NCBI GenBank assembly: GCA_000507305.1
Contig: DF241688.1
Span: forward strand, 1-64,000
Direction of reading: 5' to 3'
DNA: 64,000 nt
Source of the DNA: Breviolum minutum Mf 1.05b.01
Lineage: Eukaryota; Sar; Dinophyceae; Suessiales; Symbiodiniaceae
In this document: positions 1 through 11,145 of the stretch, piece after piece
How the letters are laid out: each line of letters begins with the position of its first letter
Numbering within the stretch: the stretch's first letter is position 1
Program-made: the position numbers and the translations under genes
The notes under the pieces: generated by a model
Told to the model about the DNA's origin: nothing
Database searches by the model: none
The model's input: only the letters and a program-made list of their open reading frames with translations

Positions 1-247
1 CAGGTAACGATGGATCCATCTACCAGAATCGCAGCAAAGGCCCCAAAAAGAGTGGCTTGAATCTGCTGCACCCCTGAGCCGATCTTGAACTGCCGAACTG
101 TCACCGCCTTCGTTTGCACGGCCCCAGGTAACGATGGATCCATCTTCCAGAATCGCAGCAAAGGCCCCACCTGTGGCTTGAATCTGCTGCACACCCCTGA
201 GCTGATCCTGAACTGCCGAACTATCACCGCCACGGTATGCATCACCC
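1..247 (-). repeat. Tandem RCC1-like coding repeat, unit about 124 bases
   Basis: Bases 1-124 and 125-247 are two near-identical copies, each starting with caggtaacgatggatccatc. A third, diverged copy begins at about 248. The unit length of about 41 codons matches the RCC1-like blade repeat of the overlapping gene. The first copy differs by a 2-base deletion near base 70 and a 3-base insertion near base 48. Confidence 0.85.
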
Positions 248-540
248 CAGGTAACGATCATGCTATCTCCATGACACCACAAGGCAAAGGCACCTTCTGT
301 TGCGGCCAGTTGTGGTTGAAGTAGTACCAGAGCTGTAAGGCACTCTCCGTCCTCTATCTCTGCTTCTTCTAACGTTTGCTCAAAATTGACTAAGACTCGA
401 TTCTTGGCAGTGACAAGTCTAAGGTGCATTTTTCCAAAGGCTTGTTGGGCCGCAGTCTTTAACTCTTGAAGCGTGGAAGAAGGCAGAAGTGTGAGAAGTT
501 CAGCATGACCATCCGGCAATGCTACATTTATCTTAAGCAT
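1..540 (-). CDS. N-terminal part of ubiquitin-like/RCC1-repeat protein (HERC-like), frameshifted, partial
   Basis: The frame opens with ATG at 538-540 and begins MLKINVALPDGHAELLTL. The first roughly 80 residues have the layout of a ubiquitin-like domain: a beta strand, then a helix around LQELKTAAQQAFG, then a strand around LRLVTAKNRVL. Next come RCC1-like units with the signature VTWG...GGDSSAVQ...GVQQIQAT.GAFAAIL.DGS. Repeats of this kind form beta-propeller blades and are common in dinoflagellate proteins annotated as HERC-like ubiquitin ligases. No HECT domain is visible because the gene leaves the window at the left edge. Reading on the gene strand, the third unit lacks 2 bases relative to the second (near base 70), which shifts the frame. 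No stop follows before the edge. It is either a decaying copy or a sequencing error. Function is inferred from repeat type only. Confidence 0.6.
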   Translation of the reverse strand, partial: MLKINVALPDGHAELLTLLPSSTLQELKTAAQQAFGKMHLRLVTAKNRVLVNFEQTLEEAEIEDGECLTALVLLQPQLAATEGAFALWCHGDSMIVTWGDAYRGGDSSAVQDQLRGVQQIQATGGAFAAILEDGSIVTWGRANEGGDSSAVQDRLRGAADSSHSFWGLCCDSGRWIHRYL

Positions 541-1396
541 CGAGCGGAGAGGGTGAGACGTCCTCAAAATCCTGACGACTCTTCAGAACATCAGCAATGA
601 ATATCCACTTCACACTTTGAGCCCAACAGATTGTTTACACTTTTGTAAAGCAGTGGAAGCAAAATGTTTCTTGCTCTGGATGACAAAAGAACAATGGCGG
701 TTGGAAAACCGGAAAACCAAAGTGGAGGAATTTCAACATGACTATCCACAGCAAACTGGCAAACTGAGTCTTCTTTCGTAGTTTTGATCAATGAGAAAAT
801 TTGGTGTAGCTGTCTTTCACCCCATACTGGCAGGCACCTTGCCCGCCCAGGACGGCGGATACCCGGTTGAGTCCAAAACGAACAAACGTTTCGGAATCTC
901 GCTCAAAAGTTTTTGACAATGGTAACAATTTGGAAGGACATGCGCAGTGAGACACGGAGATTGAGAACTAAAAGTCTGACCCGGCCCAGAAGAGACAAGA
1001 AAAAGAAAGGGGACCAGCACGGAGATAATTTGAAAAAACCCTCCTGGAAGACAAATGCAAAGAACGGAGGACAAAAAGATGAGCGAAATGGTAGGAAAAC
1101 GTTTGAATACTTGCTCTAAATCCCAACCAGGATTCCAAACCAAGCCAACACCGCACCCTTGAAGCACACCTTTCTGAGAGCCTCTACCCCAGCCAAGGAC
1201 ACCAAGATCGTGGTCATCAAGGATTGTAGGGCACCGGCTGCCTGCGTCAATCAACATGGTGGTCTTTTTTGGAAAGCATATCGAACCGCTGAGCCTTGAA
1301 AATCACCCATGTTGAAAGAAAAACTATTGTATCTTCGCAAATCTCCATTGCTGGGTTCCATGTTTTTGAGGGGTGTAGATTCTAGATTTGGACCTT

Positions 1397-1456
1397 ATCC
1401 TCCTCCTCCTCCTCCTCATCATCATCATCATCATCATCAACAACAGTAGCAGCAGT
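1397..1456. repeat. Trinucleotide microsatellite
   Basis: A run of TCC units is followed by ATC/TCA units and then AAC and AGC units. It gives poly-Leu, poly-Ile and poly-Met artefact frames on both strands. Confidence 0.95.
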
Positions 1457-2305
1457 GCGGTTTTTTCACCATCCCAGTTGTCTTTTTGCAACCAACCTCC
1501 CCACATCTTTACACATCTCAACCAACATCTCAACCAACCAACCAACCCATGGATCCTGAACATCCATCCATCCCCCCCACCTCCTCCGGTTCTGGCGTTG
1601 GTGGTGAAGGTGGCTCCACAATCTCTGGCTCCGGGGAACCTGGAAAGCGCAACGACCAATGGACCTGTGTTCCTTGTGGGAATTTATACACATTGTATAC
1701 GAAAAAAACCCTCTTGTTAGTGGAAAACCCAAGGTGTTTTTGTTGGAACCAATGTCACACCCCTACTATTTTAAACCGTTTTTTCAAGAAAATCCCGGGA
1801 TGTCGTTGTTGTTTTTTTCTACACCTTTTTGCCAGTCAACCCCCACCGAGGGTTGGGTTGTGGAGACCACTCCAACCTGTAAAGGAAGCTCCCAGACTCG
1901 ATGAAAAGGAGCTCAGAATCGAAAGCCAAACCTCCAAAGCTGCACATCAACACCACACACCGATGCCCATACCCAGGCCAAAGCAGCTTGGAATCCAATT
2001 TCTGGCGTCCAAGAAACTAGCATATGTTTTTTTTTCAAAATGATGTGATGAGACATCCCATGTTTTTTGTTGTTGGAAAATCTGTTTTTGAAGACTCTTT
2101 GAGTAAAATTATAACCTTCCCTGCTGTTCTTTTGTATCCCTTCAATTCCGAAAACTCCGACCAGTTGGCCCCCACAACGGCCATACGCCTCTTCCAAGGA
2201 CCGAAAGAAACTCTTGGCGACGACTCTTACCACCAAACCGCTGGCCTCAATCAGCGACGACTTGTCACGACGTGTCAGCTGCCGAAAATACACTGCAGTG
2301 TATAT

Positions 2306-2456
2306 CATTATCATTATTATTAGTAGTAGTATTATCATTATCATGATCATTAGTATTATTATTATGATCATTATTAATATATTAGTATTTGTTATTAGAA
2401 GTAGTAGCATTATTATGATCATTATTATTATAAATAATGATGATGATTGATTGATG
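2306..2456. repeat. Degenerate ATT/ATG/ATC-rich microsatellite
   Basis: Imperfect trinucleotide repeats dominated by ATT, ATC, AGT and ATG, almost free of longer unique sequence. Confidence 0.9.
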
Positions 2457-2869
2457 ATAATAAGTCATAATCAATGAGAGTCTACCAAAAAAATTGGATA
2501 TCGTAATGAACATCTTCCAAGACCTATCTTTGTAGTGAAAGAAGTAGAGTAGCTGAGAAGTCTTGGATGAAGTGAAAAGCTAGAAAATGTTGTAGGAAAT
2601 TTTCTTTGGTTCTCCAAAAAAGTCCAGTAGTTCTAACCGTTTGCAAATCAGGCAAAGAAAAATACGTTGTATTCATAGAAACCAGCAGAAATCGAGGGCA
2701 GTTTATGCATCTGATACCATGGGTTTTTGGTGCAATCCTTTCACAGACTCATAGTCATCTCACCTCCATCACAGCAGCCACTGCCACTGACAGATCTTCC
2801 TCCAATGCCATCTGATTGTCAATAAGTTGATTTCCTGCTGGCCAGGAAGCCACGGCGTGTGAAAATGCC

Positions 2870-2966
2870 CTCCCCAAAACTATCTTACCCCCTGAAGATA
2901 GGCTTTCCCAAAAGGAAATCAGTCTTCCAACCATCCATTTTCAGGGGCTATGTTAGTTTTAGGGAG
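2870..2966. mobile_element. MITE-like element, degraded copy
   Basis: A 97-base segment whose ends form an imperfect inverted repeat. It is clearly related to the better preserved copy at 54,185-54,281: the inner motif ttccaaccatccattttcag and the right arm aggggctatgttagttttag are shared. The left arm has diverged. It contains no ORF, so it would have depended on a transposase supplied elsewhere. Confidence 0.7.
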
Positions 2967-3167
2967 GGTAACCGTTTTCAGTAACAATGACCTGGGGAAC
3001 CATTCCTGTCAGAAGAAATCTTACATTCCATCGGATCAAGTTTCTGGAGGAGCCATTGATATTCTGCCTTCATTACCCTTGTCACTTGTTGTTGTTTAGC
3101 TCCAAAAAATCCAACACCAATGGGTTTTCCAGTAGTTTGGGGCCAAGATCCAGAATATTCCACTCAC

Positions 3168-3266
3168 CTTTCTCAAGGTACACTCTCCTGGTACATCTCG
3201 GTGCGTCTCATCTTCCACATCTTCAGCTTCCGTGGGAGGCATCTGAGGAATCGGAATCTCCTCTAC
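3168..3266 (-). CDS. Acidic 33-residue exon with canonical splice sites
   Basis: The acceptor is CTGCCAG and the donor is AAAG|GTGAGT. The exon is 99 bases, phase 0 at both ends, and rich in Glu, Asp and Pro. It is the best defined exon in the first 7 kb. Confidence 0.5.
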
Positions 3267-6200
3267 CTGGCAGGTACAACCAGCTGGGGGGGAAAAGATG
3301 TTGGAGACTTCGCACGAAGATTTTAAAAAATCGCACCTCCGAAGATTTTGAAGATGATTCTACTACCAGTAGATACGGGTTATCAATTTGAAGGTTTTTT
3401 TTTTCAAAGCAACCAGATTCTACAAGTCGCTCTGATACCCGCTCTGCGCCTTATGATCACCAAAAGCCTCGAGACTTGATATCCGCACCAACATCAGAGG
3501 GACAAATTGCTTTGAGTCACCATTAGCCAAGATATGACTTGCATGCAAATACATTGACATTCACAAATGTGTTATGTATCATATATAGATGATTATAATT
3601 GATAATACATGTATCTGAAAAAGGATCATCACAACATGCCAAGGGCATTCTCTCGCTGTCTCGTTGTCAACTTCTGCGAGCCTCGGAGAAAGATGTTGTT
3701 GAAGACTGCTGTCCATCCTGCATGTCAAAGATTTGTGAAGCTACCCTTCCTCTGATCATCTACCTGGAAAATGACCTCATTGTAGAGGAAATTCATCTTG
3801 ATGTTACCTATTTTCATCCATTTGGCACTTCCATGATAACTATTGGAAGCAAGGTAATTTGGATGTATATAGATCTCATCTAGTTTGCTTCCTTGTTCGT
3901 ATCTGTTTAATTGCCTTCAACTTTGGATTGGCAACTGCAGCCATTGAATCCAGTAGCCGAGAGCAGGAAATGGGCAGGAAAAACTCTTCTTTTCTTAGGG
4001 TCCCGTAAATGTTAATATAGCAGGCGAGGTATTCCATCCTTTCAGGCCCCCCCTATTCTGGTTTCATTGCAAAGAAATAGGTCTATATAATGTACATACA
4101 ATATATATATATACTGTATATTATATACGTATATTTCCCTGCAATCTGCAAGCAAAACTGCGCAAAAAGATCAATCTCCATTCTGCCTCCAAGATCTTCT
4201 CAACTGGTTGAAAGGACTGTGGTTCATTCAACACCTCTGGAATTTTCTCCTGGATCGGATTGAAAAAACACAGGTGGTTTGAACTCCGGAAGATTTATCT
4301 GAAGGTCCAGGGTTAACATTTAGAAATTTGTTGAAATTTTGTTGTTTCCAGTTTCACAATCAACAAAAAAACATGCACAAATTCTTCCAGTTTTACATTG
4401 AAGTCTCCACCTCCACCGAAAAAATCCTGGAAGAAATCATCTTTCAGAGAGAGCAGATTGACATCTTCCACCATAGGACCATTGCCACCCCCGGAAGGAC
4501 CCACCTCGGTCCATAGGCGAGGAGTGAGTTTTCAAAAAGTTGACGAATCTACTAGCAATTGGACAGCTAGGGATATGTGAAACTTTCAGTGAGAAAAGAA
4601 AAAAATCGAAAAAGTGCGGATGTTTTTCTCAAAACCTTCTAACAACAATGGAAATGGGAAGTTGTTGCTCACTTGAACAATCTTCATCTTTGGTAATCAA
4701 AAGAAATTTCAATACCGAGCTACTCGTTGAAATCAAGAAAAATCTGCGCACTAAAATGGTCTGGCATCTACGCTGTTAAGGCTGACACACGCTATCTTGT
4801 CCCCAAATTTCGGATGGGTAAGGATACATGCTCCCCCATGCGGCATTTCACCAACGCTCTGTGGAATCCTGAAAAGACTCCTCCTGCCACCACCTAGTGA
4901 CAGCAGCACACAAAACAAAACCGAAAACAATGCAGGGCGCAGGATCTTGGAGCCAAGTGTGCCCACAGCGCGTCCTAGCTACGCATTGCTATATCAGAAA
5001 AGGCTACTCTGCTTGTTGCCGCAGGTGTGAAACTAGCCGCTAGCCAGTAAGCAACGTGGCAGCCTGAATCTCCTTCCGTTGACGAGTACCAGCCGACATG
5101 TCACCGGCAACTGATGCAACCCGTATCCAAACGTTCGAATGCAATGTTTCTTCACCAGTTTTATGGTTTGACCATCCCTACTCATAAGCCATGCGGGCAG
5201 GTGATGGAAATGTGACTCAACAGAATTTGTAGAAAAAAAGGTAGGCCAACAACGAAAAAGAAACCCCGTGGCCAAACCGCCCCATAAAATCCCCCACTTG
5301 GTGACTTAATCCCAGCTTCTGCTTCCACCCCCCCCAGGATTTCACAGCGCCTTGGCAAAGATCTGAGTCTCAGCCTGGGAACAGTTCAGTTGGAGAAAGT
5401 TCCAACTCCAACAAGGCTGGCCTTTTTTTGCAGGAGTCCATCTTCCACTCTTTTCTCAAAACTGGGTTAACATCCCCAAATTTGGGATGTCAAATTACCA
5501 CACACGCGTGCAGGGTCACAAAATCAGTGCCCACATCCTGTGGAGTCAGATGAGAAAGACCCTACTCAACAAGCAGAGGTTCGATGTTGTCACAGGCACT
5601 CCTGTGCTATCCCTTCCTGCAATTTGCTGTTTTCCAAACCTGACAATCCTTGTCTTGCAAGCCCAAATTGGCTCAAAATAAAAAGTGGAAACAAAAAAAA
5701 TGGAAACTAAAATCTAATATATATATATATATATGTATATAATATATATATATATATGTATATAACTCAACCTGTTCTATCTAACTCTACCTNGTTTTTT
5801 GGCCATAAAATCCTTTGCAGTAAACCATCTACNACCAAAAAGTCTCGCAGCCTCGCCTCTGCCCAAGGCGGCAAAGGCGCCACCAAACCCATAGGGATAG
5901 GTCCCCTCCGACATGTTTAAGGGTCGAAAGAAACAAATCTTCCACTCGCACAATGAATACAACAGTTATATAATCTTCAGAAATATAGATCAAATCAACA
6001 AAAAAAACACAAGTCAACCAAACCGTAACTCTTGAAAATTTGGAAACGTTAAAGTTTCATCAAGTTTGCATTCTTTCCAACTTTTCACAGCCTGTCCTGG
6101 TCTCCCCTCCATCGAGTTCACCGTCCATAATGAAACTCATAAAGGAAGAGACCAAAGCCACCTCAAGAAACATCAGAAACTCATCCTTCTGCAGAAGAAT

Positions 6201-9099
6201 CAGATAGGGGATGTTGGGTTTTTGTTTGGAATCACTGATTTCTTTGGAAGTCACCAAAACAGGAAGTCACTCTGTCATATCATATCTGAACCACACCACT
6301 CAAACCTACTCGGCTACTGAAAAAACCTAGATTTTGTTTCAACACAACAAATTGGATCCATAAAGCTTCAACTTCAACTCCACGTTGATGGCCACCAGAA
6401 ATCCGGCTATGTAACCAGTTGAGGTTGATAGTTGAAATCCCATTATTTACAGGCTTTTTTTTGGCACCATCATCCCAGGGGGCAGTATGTTTTTAAAAGA
6501 TTTCTGATGATTCCCACCCACCAACAGTAGGTATGTCACGTTGTTCAACAGTTTGGGCTTCCTGACCATCATGGCACCGGTGATTCCAGCCAATAACATG
6601 GGACCCCAAAAGGTGATCCTCGACGACTTCCCGGTGGAGATCCCGGTGAACGAGGGCATTTGTGGTGCAGCTGCTGCTCCAAGAAATGCCTTGGAATTGT
6701 TGGATGATTTTGGGGAGTTTTGCATGATGTCAAGAGAAAAAAGAGATATTATATACATATATATATATATGATATAATATCTTTCCATATGTATCTTTCC
6801 ATGAAATACATTTTGTGCATATATAATTTATAGGGATATTCTAATGGTAATGAACTATTCTATAGTAATCTTTCCGACCTTATATGACACTTGTTCACTC
6901 CGAACCGGGCTTTGGAGAAGACTTGAGAAGATATAAGAGTCGCAGATTTTGATGATCATTCAACAGTGACTTCATGATACTGAAGATGATTTCACCATGG
7001 ATTTCAACGCAGTCCCCATGGCTCCCCAACAGCTGGTTGACTGATGCTAGGTGCCACCGATGGTCTTGGAGCTGAAACCTCCGTTCCTCGGTAGGGTTTT
7101 GCCTGGTTTTTTGTCCAACCAAACTGATGTGAAAATTTGCCGAAAGGGGAAAAAGACGCTAGGCCATCAAATCATGTCTGATCAGAAAATGCCTATACCA
7201 TCATTCTGAAATTCACGAGGCCATTCCGGTTCTAAGCACCAGCAGCTTGTTGCAAAAGAAGCTGACAGATCGGAGATATCATGAACTTCCCTCATACAGT
7301 AAATATACAGCTGGTAAGCCAAACTTTACCAAACCATGATGATAAAAAGTTGTTTGTTTCATTGGCCTCCACTATGTCCAGAACTCACAACACAAATTTT
7401 CTGCCACTTCCACCCTTTCGCTTGCATCATCTGAGCCATCCCTACGGGCAATCGAAGGCCGATGGCTAGGTACTACCGATCGTCGTGGCGAACCTGGGCC
7501 ACAAGGCTTTGATGGCTGAGATTCAAATTCCTTCATGATTCATATCTATTGATGTTCCTTCTGACAGTGCAAATCAAGTAGTTTTGTATCTTGGTAGCAC
7601 ACAACTGCAACAGCTACAAGTATTAATAACTCTTCATTTTACACATCAAAATACATCATTGCAGTACATAGCTATACAGCATATATCCTATCTTATTCTA
7701 CCTTTATCTTCTGCATGTTCACTTGGTAGGATTTACAGATTTTCCTCAAAGGATTAAGTTCTCAACCAGCTTCAGAGGGTGGCGCGGATCGACTCGCCAT
7801 GACCTGAGATCTCCCAACAGAAACTGCAGCAACCCATGAGTTGATGATTTTCTTCCCATCCTGCAGTGGAAAAAATGCTAACTGGAATATTGGAATGATA
7901 TTGTTTTCAACCATATACAGTATCATATACATCCTTGATATCTTCATGGCCTTTTGAGTACACTGCACCATCTATCCAAAGAAATCCGGAAAAAATAAAA
8001 ACGAAAAGCACGTGAGTCTTTTAGTGCCTCGAGCTGTTGGAAAAAGCTGATGTTTATATAAACCTAAGATGATTTGAAGTCCAGTCTATCCCACCATTGG
8101 CTTTAGTTTCATCCATTGATCCGTCTGGGAAGCACCAACCAGGAAGTTCTTCACTTCAAAGCTGCTCAAATGTTCTTCATCCCCATCCTGGCACATCGTT
8201 AACACTGTTCATCCTCATTGGTGGTTTCACCTGTATAAATCTAGTCACGTAGCATATCTACATATATTCTAGATTCTATATATTTCTATACCTTGTCAAT
8301 AGAAATCATTTAAACTGTCCAAACATGTAAGACATGGCAAAGCAAATTAAAGTGAAACAAGCACAAAGCTAGCGTGTAGTATATTCAAAAAAGCTTCTTC
8401 AGGCAAAAGGCACCAGCAAAATGAGTGCTATCTATCAATAATTCCAAATGTTCCATTTCCATGTTCTCCATGTCCCTTTTGTTGGGAAACCTTTTTCGCT
8501 CTTCCCAAAAACACACAACTCTTCTTCCTCCCTCCCTCCCCCCAACCTCGTAAGCAATGTGATAGGCACGGTCCCCAGAAGCCACCTCAACAAGTCTGAA
8601 ATAGAGGGATCCTGAATTAGTCCAGTTGGTGGTTTCAACCCAATTGAACAATATTAGTCAAATTGGATCATTTCCCCAAGTGAAAATAAAAATAAGATAA
8701 AAAATGAAACCACCACCTATACTAGTCGTTTAAAGGATCGCCAATTTTCCAAAGCACTTGGAATTTTTCAATTCCAACTGAGACTGGCACATCCACATCA
8801 ATCGCAATTACCTGGCGCACAGTCTGGCTGGTGGTTTCAAAGACCTTGAGAAATATAAATAAGAGTGATATAAATAACCTGGATCATGTCCCCAAGAGAG
8901 GTGAGAAGGACAAATGTTTGGAAGCTAACAATAATAATGTTGGTTCAATAATTATTTAAAAAGTAATCGCTCATCTTCTTCGTTCACCTCCTGGAACACC
9001 ACCGTTTTGGATTGATTGGCTTCTCAGCGAACTGAAGTCCCAACCTGCCCATGGTACCACTGCGACCCGAAGATCTTGCGAATGGTACAGCCCAAGAAC
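3168..9099 (-). CDS. Small-exon gene with a Tudor-like barrel domain (boundaries incomplete)
   Basis: I recognise a consistent set of small minus-strand exons: 9,045-9,099, 8,812-8,844, 8,547-8,585, 7,804-7,860, 4,397-4,504 and 3,168-3,266. All but the first start in phase 0, all end in phase 0, and most sit between AG| acceptors and |GT donors. The upstream four join into one barrel-like domain. The 4,397-4,504 exon is Gly- and Asp-rich (begins VGPSGGGNGPMVEDVN). The 3,168-3,266 exon is acidic (begins VEEIPIPQMPPTEAEDVEDE) and ends at a canonical GTGAGT donor. Other exons must lie between them, and neither the start nor the stop was found. A chromatin- or methyl-mark-reading role would fit a Tudor-like domain, but this is inference from one domain. 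The distal exons could belong to a second gene. Confidence 0.5.
4397..4504 (-). CDS. Gly/Asp-rich 36-residue exon
   Basis: The exon follows a CCGAG acceptor, is 108 bases in phase 0, and ends before GTAAAA. It encodes an acidic stretch around LLSLKDDFFQDFFGGGG. Assigned to the Tudor-like gene by strand, phase and position only. Confidence 0.4.
5716..5765. repeat. AT dinucleotide repeat with internal symmetry
   Basis: Two runs of (AT)n, each followed by a short gtatata segment. They are almost a direct repeat of one another and strongly self-complementary. Confidence 0.9.
5790..5905. repeat. Possible dispersed repeat holding two ambiguous bases
   Basis: This island is GC-richer than its AT-rich surroundings and holds N at 5,793 and 5,833. 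On the minus strand it reads GGCGCCTTTGCCGCCTTGGG and continues with GCGAGGCTGC. Ambiguous calls in an otherwise clean window suggest a high-copy sequence with mixed read support. No protein role can be supported. Confidence 0.3.
7804..9099 (-). CDS. Four consecutive exons encoding the Tudor-like barrel
   Basis: Joined in frame, the exons read FLGCTIRKIFGSQWYHGQ, then VFETTSQTVRQ, then VASGDRAYHIAYE, then DGKKIINSWVAAVSVGRSQ. The order FG..WY.G.V....YHI.YEDG is the beta-barrel pattern of Tudor-type domains: an aromatic WY in strand 2 and YEDG after strand 4. Exon lengths are 55, 33, 39 and 57 bases. The three internal joins are phase 0, and exons 2 and 3 begin with GT directly after AG. The frame stays open only with these splice choices, which supports them. 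The domain name is by pattern recognition only. Confidence 0.55.
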
Positions 9100-11145
9100 C
9101 TGAATCCAATAGAAACATGTCAGTTGGATGGTGATGCATTAGGAATTCAGAATCCTACATGTTGATCCAATGTTATTCCAATGTTACACTATCTGTGACC
9201 ACAAAGCCAATATTCACGTATCTATCGTACTTAATTCTCCATCCCAAAGTCAGCAACTAACGCAAGCCATCTTTTGAAGTGTCTTTCCTGCTTCAAATTA
9301 GTGTCACCCACAATTTCATTTTCAGGCATGTACAACAAGTTTGCTTCCACGTGGTCTTCTCTTCACTAACGTTTTGAGGTATTCAAAAATTCACATTAAA
9401 CACGAGGCACGAAAACTTCTCCTGTTTCTGGTTGAAACCAAAGATCCTTTAAACTCATTCCAAATGCAACTCATCAAACATCACCGGTTTTTTGTTAAGG
9501 TCCAAACGGATCGAGTCTGGCATCTTCCCGGGCCAATGGGACCAAACTCTTGCCCGCGGGACTGGACCTGAAAAAAAACAAATTCCATTTTGCCACCATT
9601 CAAAATTCATCACTAAGTTTCCCACAAGGCACGGCGGTCCATGGTCGCAGTTGAAAACCCTTCGTGCTCAAAGGTGTTTTCAATATTTTTCAATTAGAAT
9701 CGGATGGTGCTGAGAATCGTCTTCAAAGAATTCATGGTGATGTTTTGTCCTAATGGTCATGGTGCGTGGTGTTGTCAAATATGCCATATCAAAGCTTGCC
9801 TGATTGAAATTCATGAGATGCTATCACATTGCAAGCAAGTTGCTTGATTTTGGGATGAGCAATTCCGGTTCAATACTTAAAATTGAACTGTTTAGAACAT
9901 TGATTTGGTCTTTCCAGCCAAGTGGATGCCCTGCAGCCAACGGAAACAACTGGCACCTATGTTAGCAGTCCTCCAGTGACAAGGTGAAAGAGCAGTTAAT
10001 TAAATTATATCTCTCTACACATCCTGCTATGCCAAACATGCTTTCCAATCAGCCAGCTTAATGGTTGATTCCTTTTTTCTTCTTTGCCACTTCCGCACGC
10101 GAATCTGAAGTCTTTTTGTTCCACATCTTTGGGGAACCATCCTCGTACAGTTCGGCTTCCCACTGTCACAAAAAACTTTAGATTGATAGGTGGTGGTGAT
10201 GTGAGAAAGAACGTGCTACATACATGAATCCACCTACAAATTCTTAGAGGTACACAAAACAAATCGGTGGTTTTCTAACTGCCCGATATTGCATAGCAAT
10301 GCGATAAGGTGAAACTGGCCTCACAGGTCCTGGTGAAGGAAAGTTTACAGTTCACAATGATGTCAACAGCATTTAGAGCACACTTTCCACCTCTAGATCT
10401 ACATCAATAAATCACAGTACTACAACTTAACATTATACATCTTAAAAAGATCAGATTGAAGAATGGTTCCAACTTGCAGCCCTCCTTAGAATGTTTCAGG
10501 GACACATTGTCTAATTTTTGTCCCACCTGGCCGTCATCCATTTCACCTTGTGGCGACCAGATAAGTATCCTGCTTGCGCAGTGATTCTTGGCCATGTCTG
10601 CGCAAGATGCGGTCATGGTTGTCTTCCAAAATTACTGGTACAAGTTCGGAATGGTCAAAATAAAACAGCAGGACAGTCAACAACATTTCTTAACAAGTCA
10701 AGTGAGTCAATGGATTCGATTGCAAATCCAAATTTTACTTCCGTGGTGTTGAATTGTTTTACTTCATAGATGAGGCAAATGTGTTGCAAGGACTTCAAGT
10801 CATTCAGATCCTTTGAGTCGGACGAGGCTGATCAGAGGATGAGTTGTCTCTAGATGGAAGTGAAAAATGACAGGACCAATCCAAATCACAGGAAACTCCT
10901 GGCTTAGAAACCAGCATCGTTCATGCACATCTTCTTACACATCCAAATGCTGTGGAGATCTCTTGAGCACGCGCATTTTGACAAACTGAGCGGGCAGAGT
11001 TTAAAAGTGTCTACGTCCCGGTGAAAAACGCCATCTGGCTTTTCAAAGGGACGAAAGCTATCGCATATCAAAGAATTCGAAAAGCGCTTGAGTTCAAGTC
11101 GCTTGTCCATCAACCCTTTGGAAAAGATATTTCACACATCACTCA
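9100..11145. other. Stretch upstream of the Tudor-like exons, with candidate short exons only
   Basis: Two minus-strand pieces look exon-like but cannot be joined. One begins at 10,162 after a TGACAG acceptor and reads WEAELYEDGSPKMWNKK. The other begins at 9,567 after a long T-rich tract ending in CAG and reads PVPRARVWSHWPGKMPDS. Both could be 5' exons of the Tudor-like gene. The rest looks like intron or spacer. Confidence 0.25.

Larger units (their letters stand above)
541..3167. other. Spacer between the HERC-like gene and the Tudor-like gene
   Basis: I see no exon I can defend here. The stretch holds two microsatellite tracts and one MITE-like element, listed separately. Long open frames on both strands at 1,324-2,043 are produced by the trinucleotide microsatellite and read as low complexity. 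Confidence 0.5.

Noticed and set aside
817..1257. 146-codon minus-strand frame beginning MLIDAGSRCPTILDDHDL
   Set aside because: The first 40 residues look plausible, but the rest is Cys/Leu/Phe-rich without a domain. No splice partner was found. It could hide one short exon.
1324..2043. Long frames on both strands with poly-Leu, poly-Ile, poly-Met or Pro/Ser-rich products
   Set aside because: They are caused by the trinucleotide microsatellite and surrounding simple sequence.
5640..5690. Resemblance to a dinoflagellate spliced-leader relic (ggctcaa)
   Set aside because: Only a few bases match. There is no full leader sequence and no retrogene downstream.
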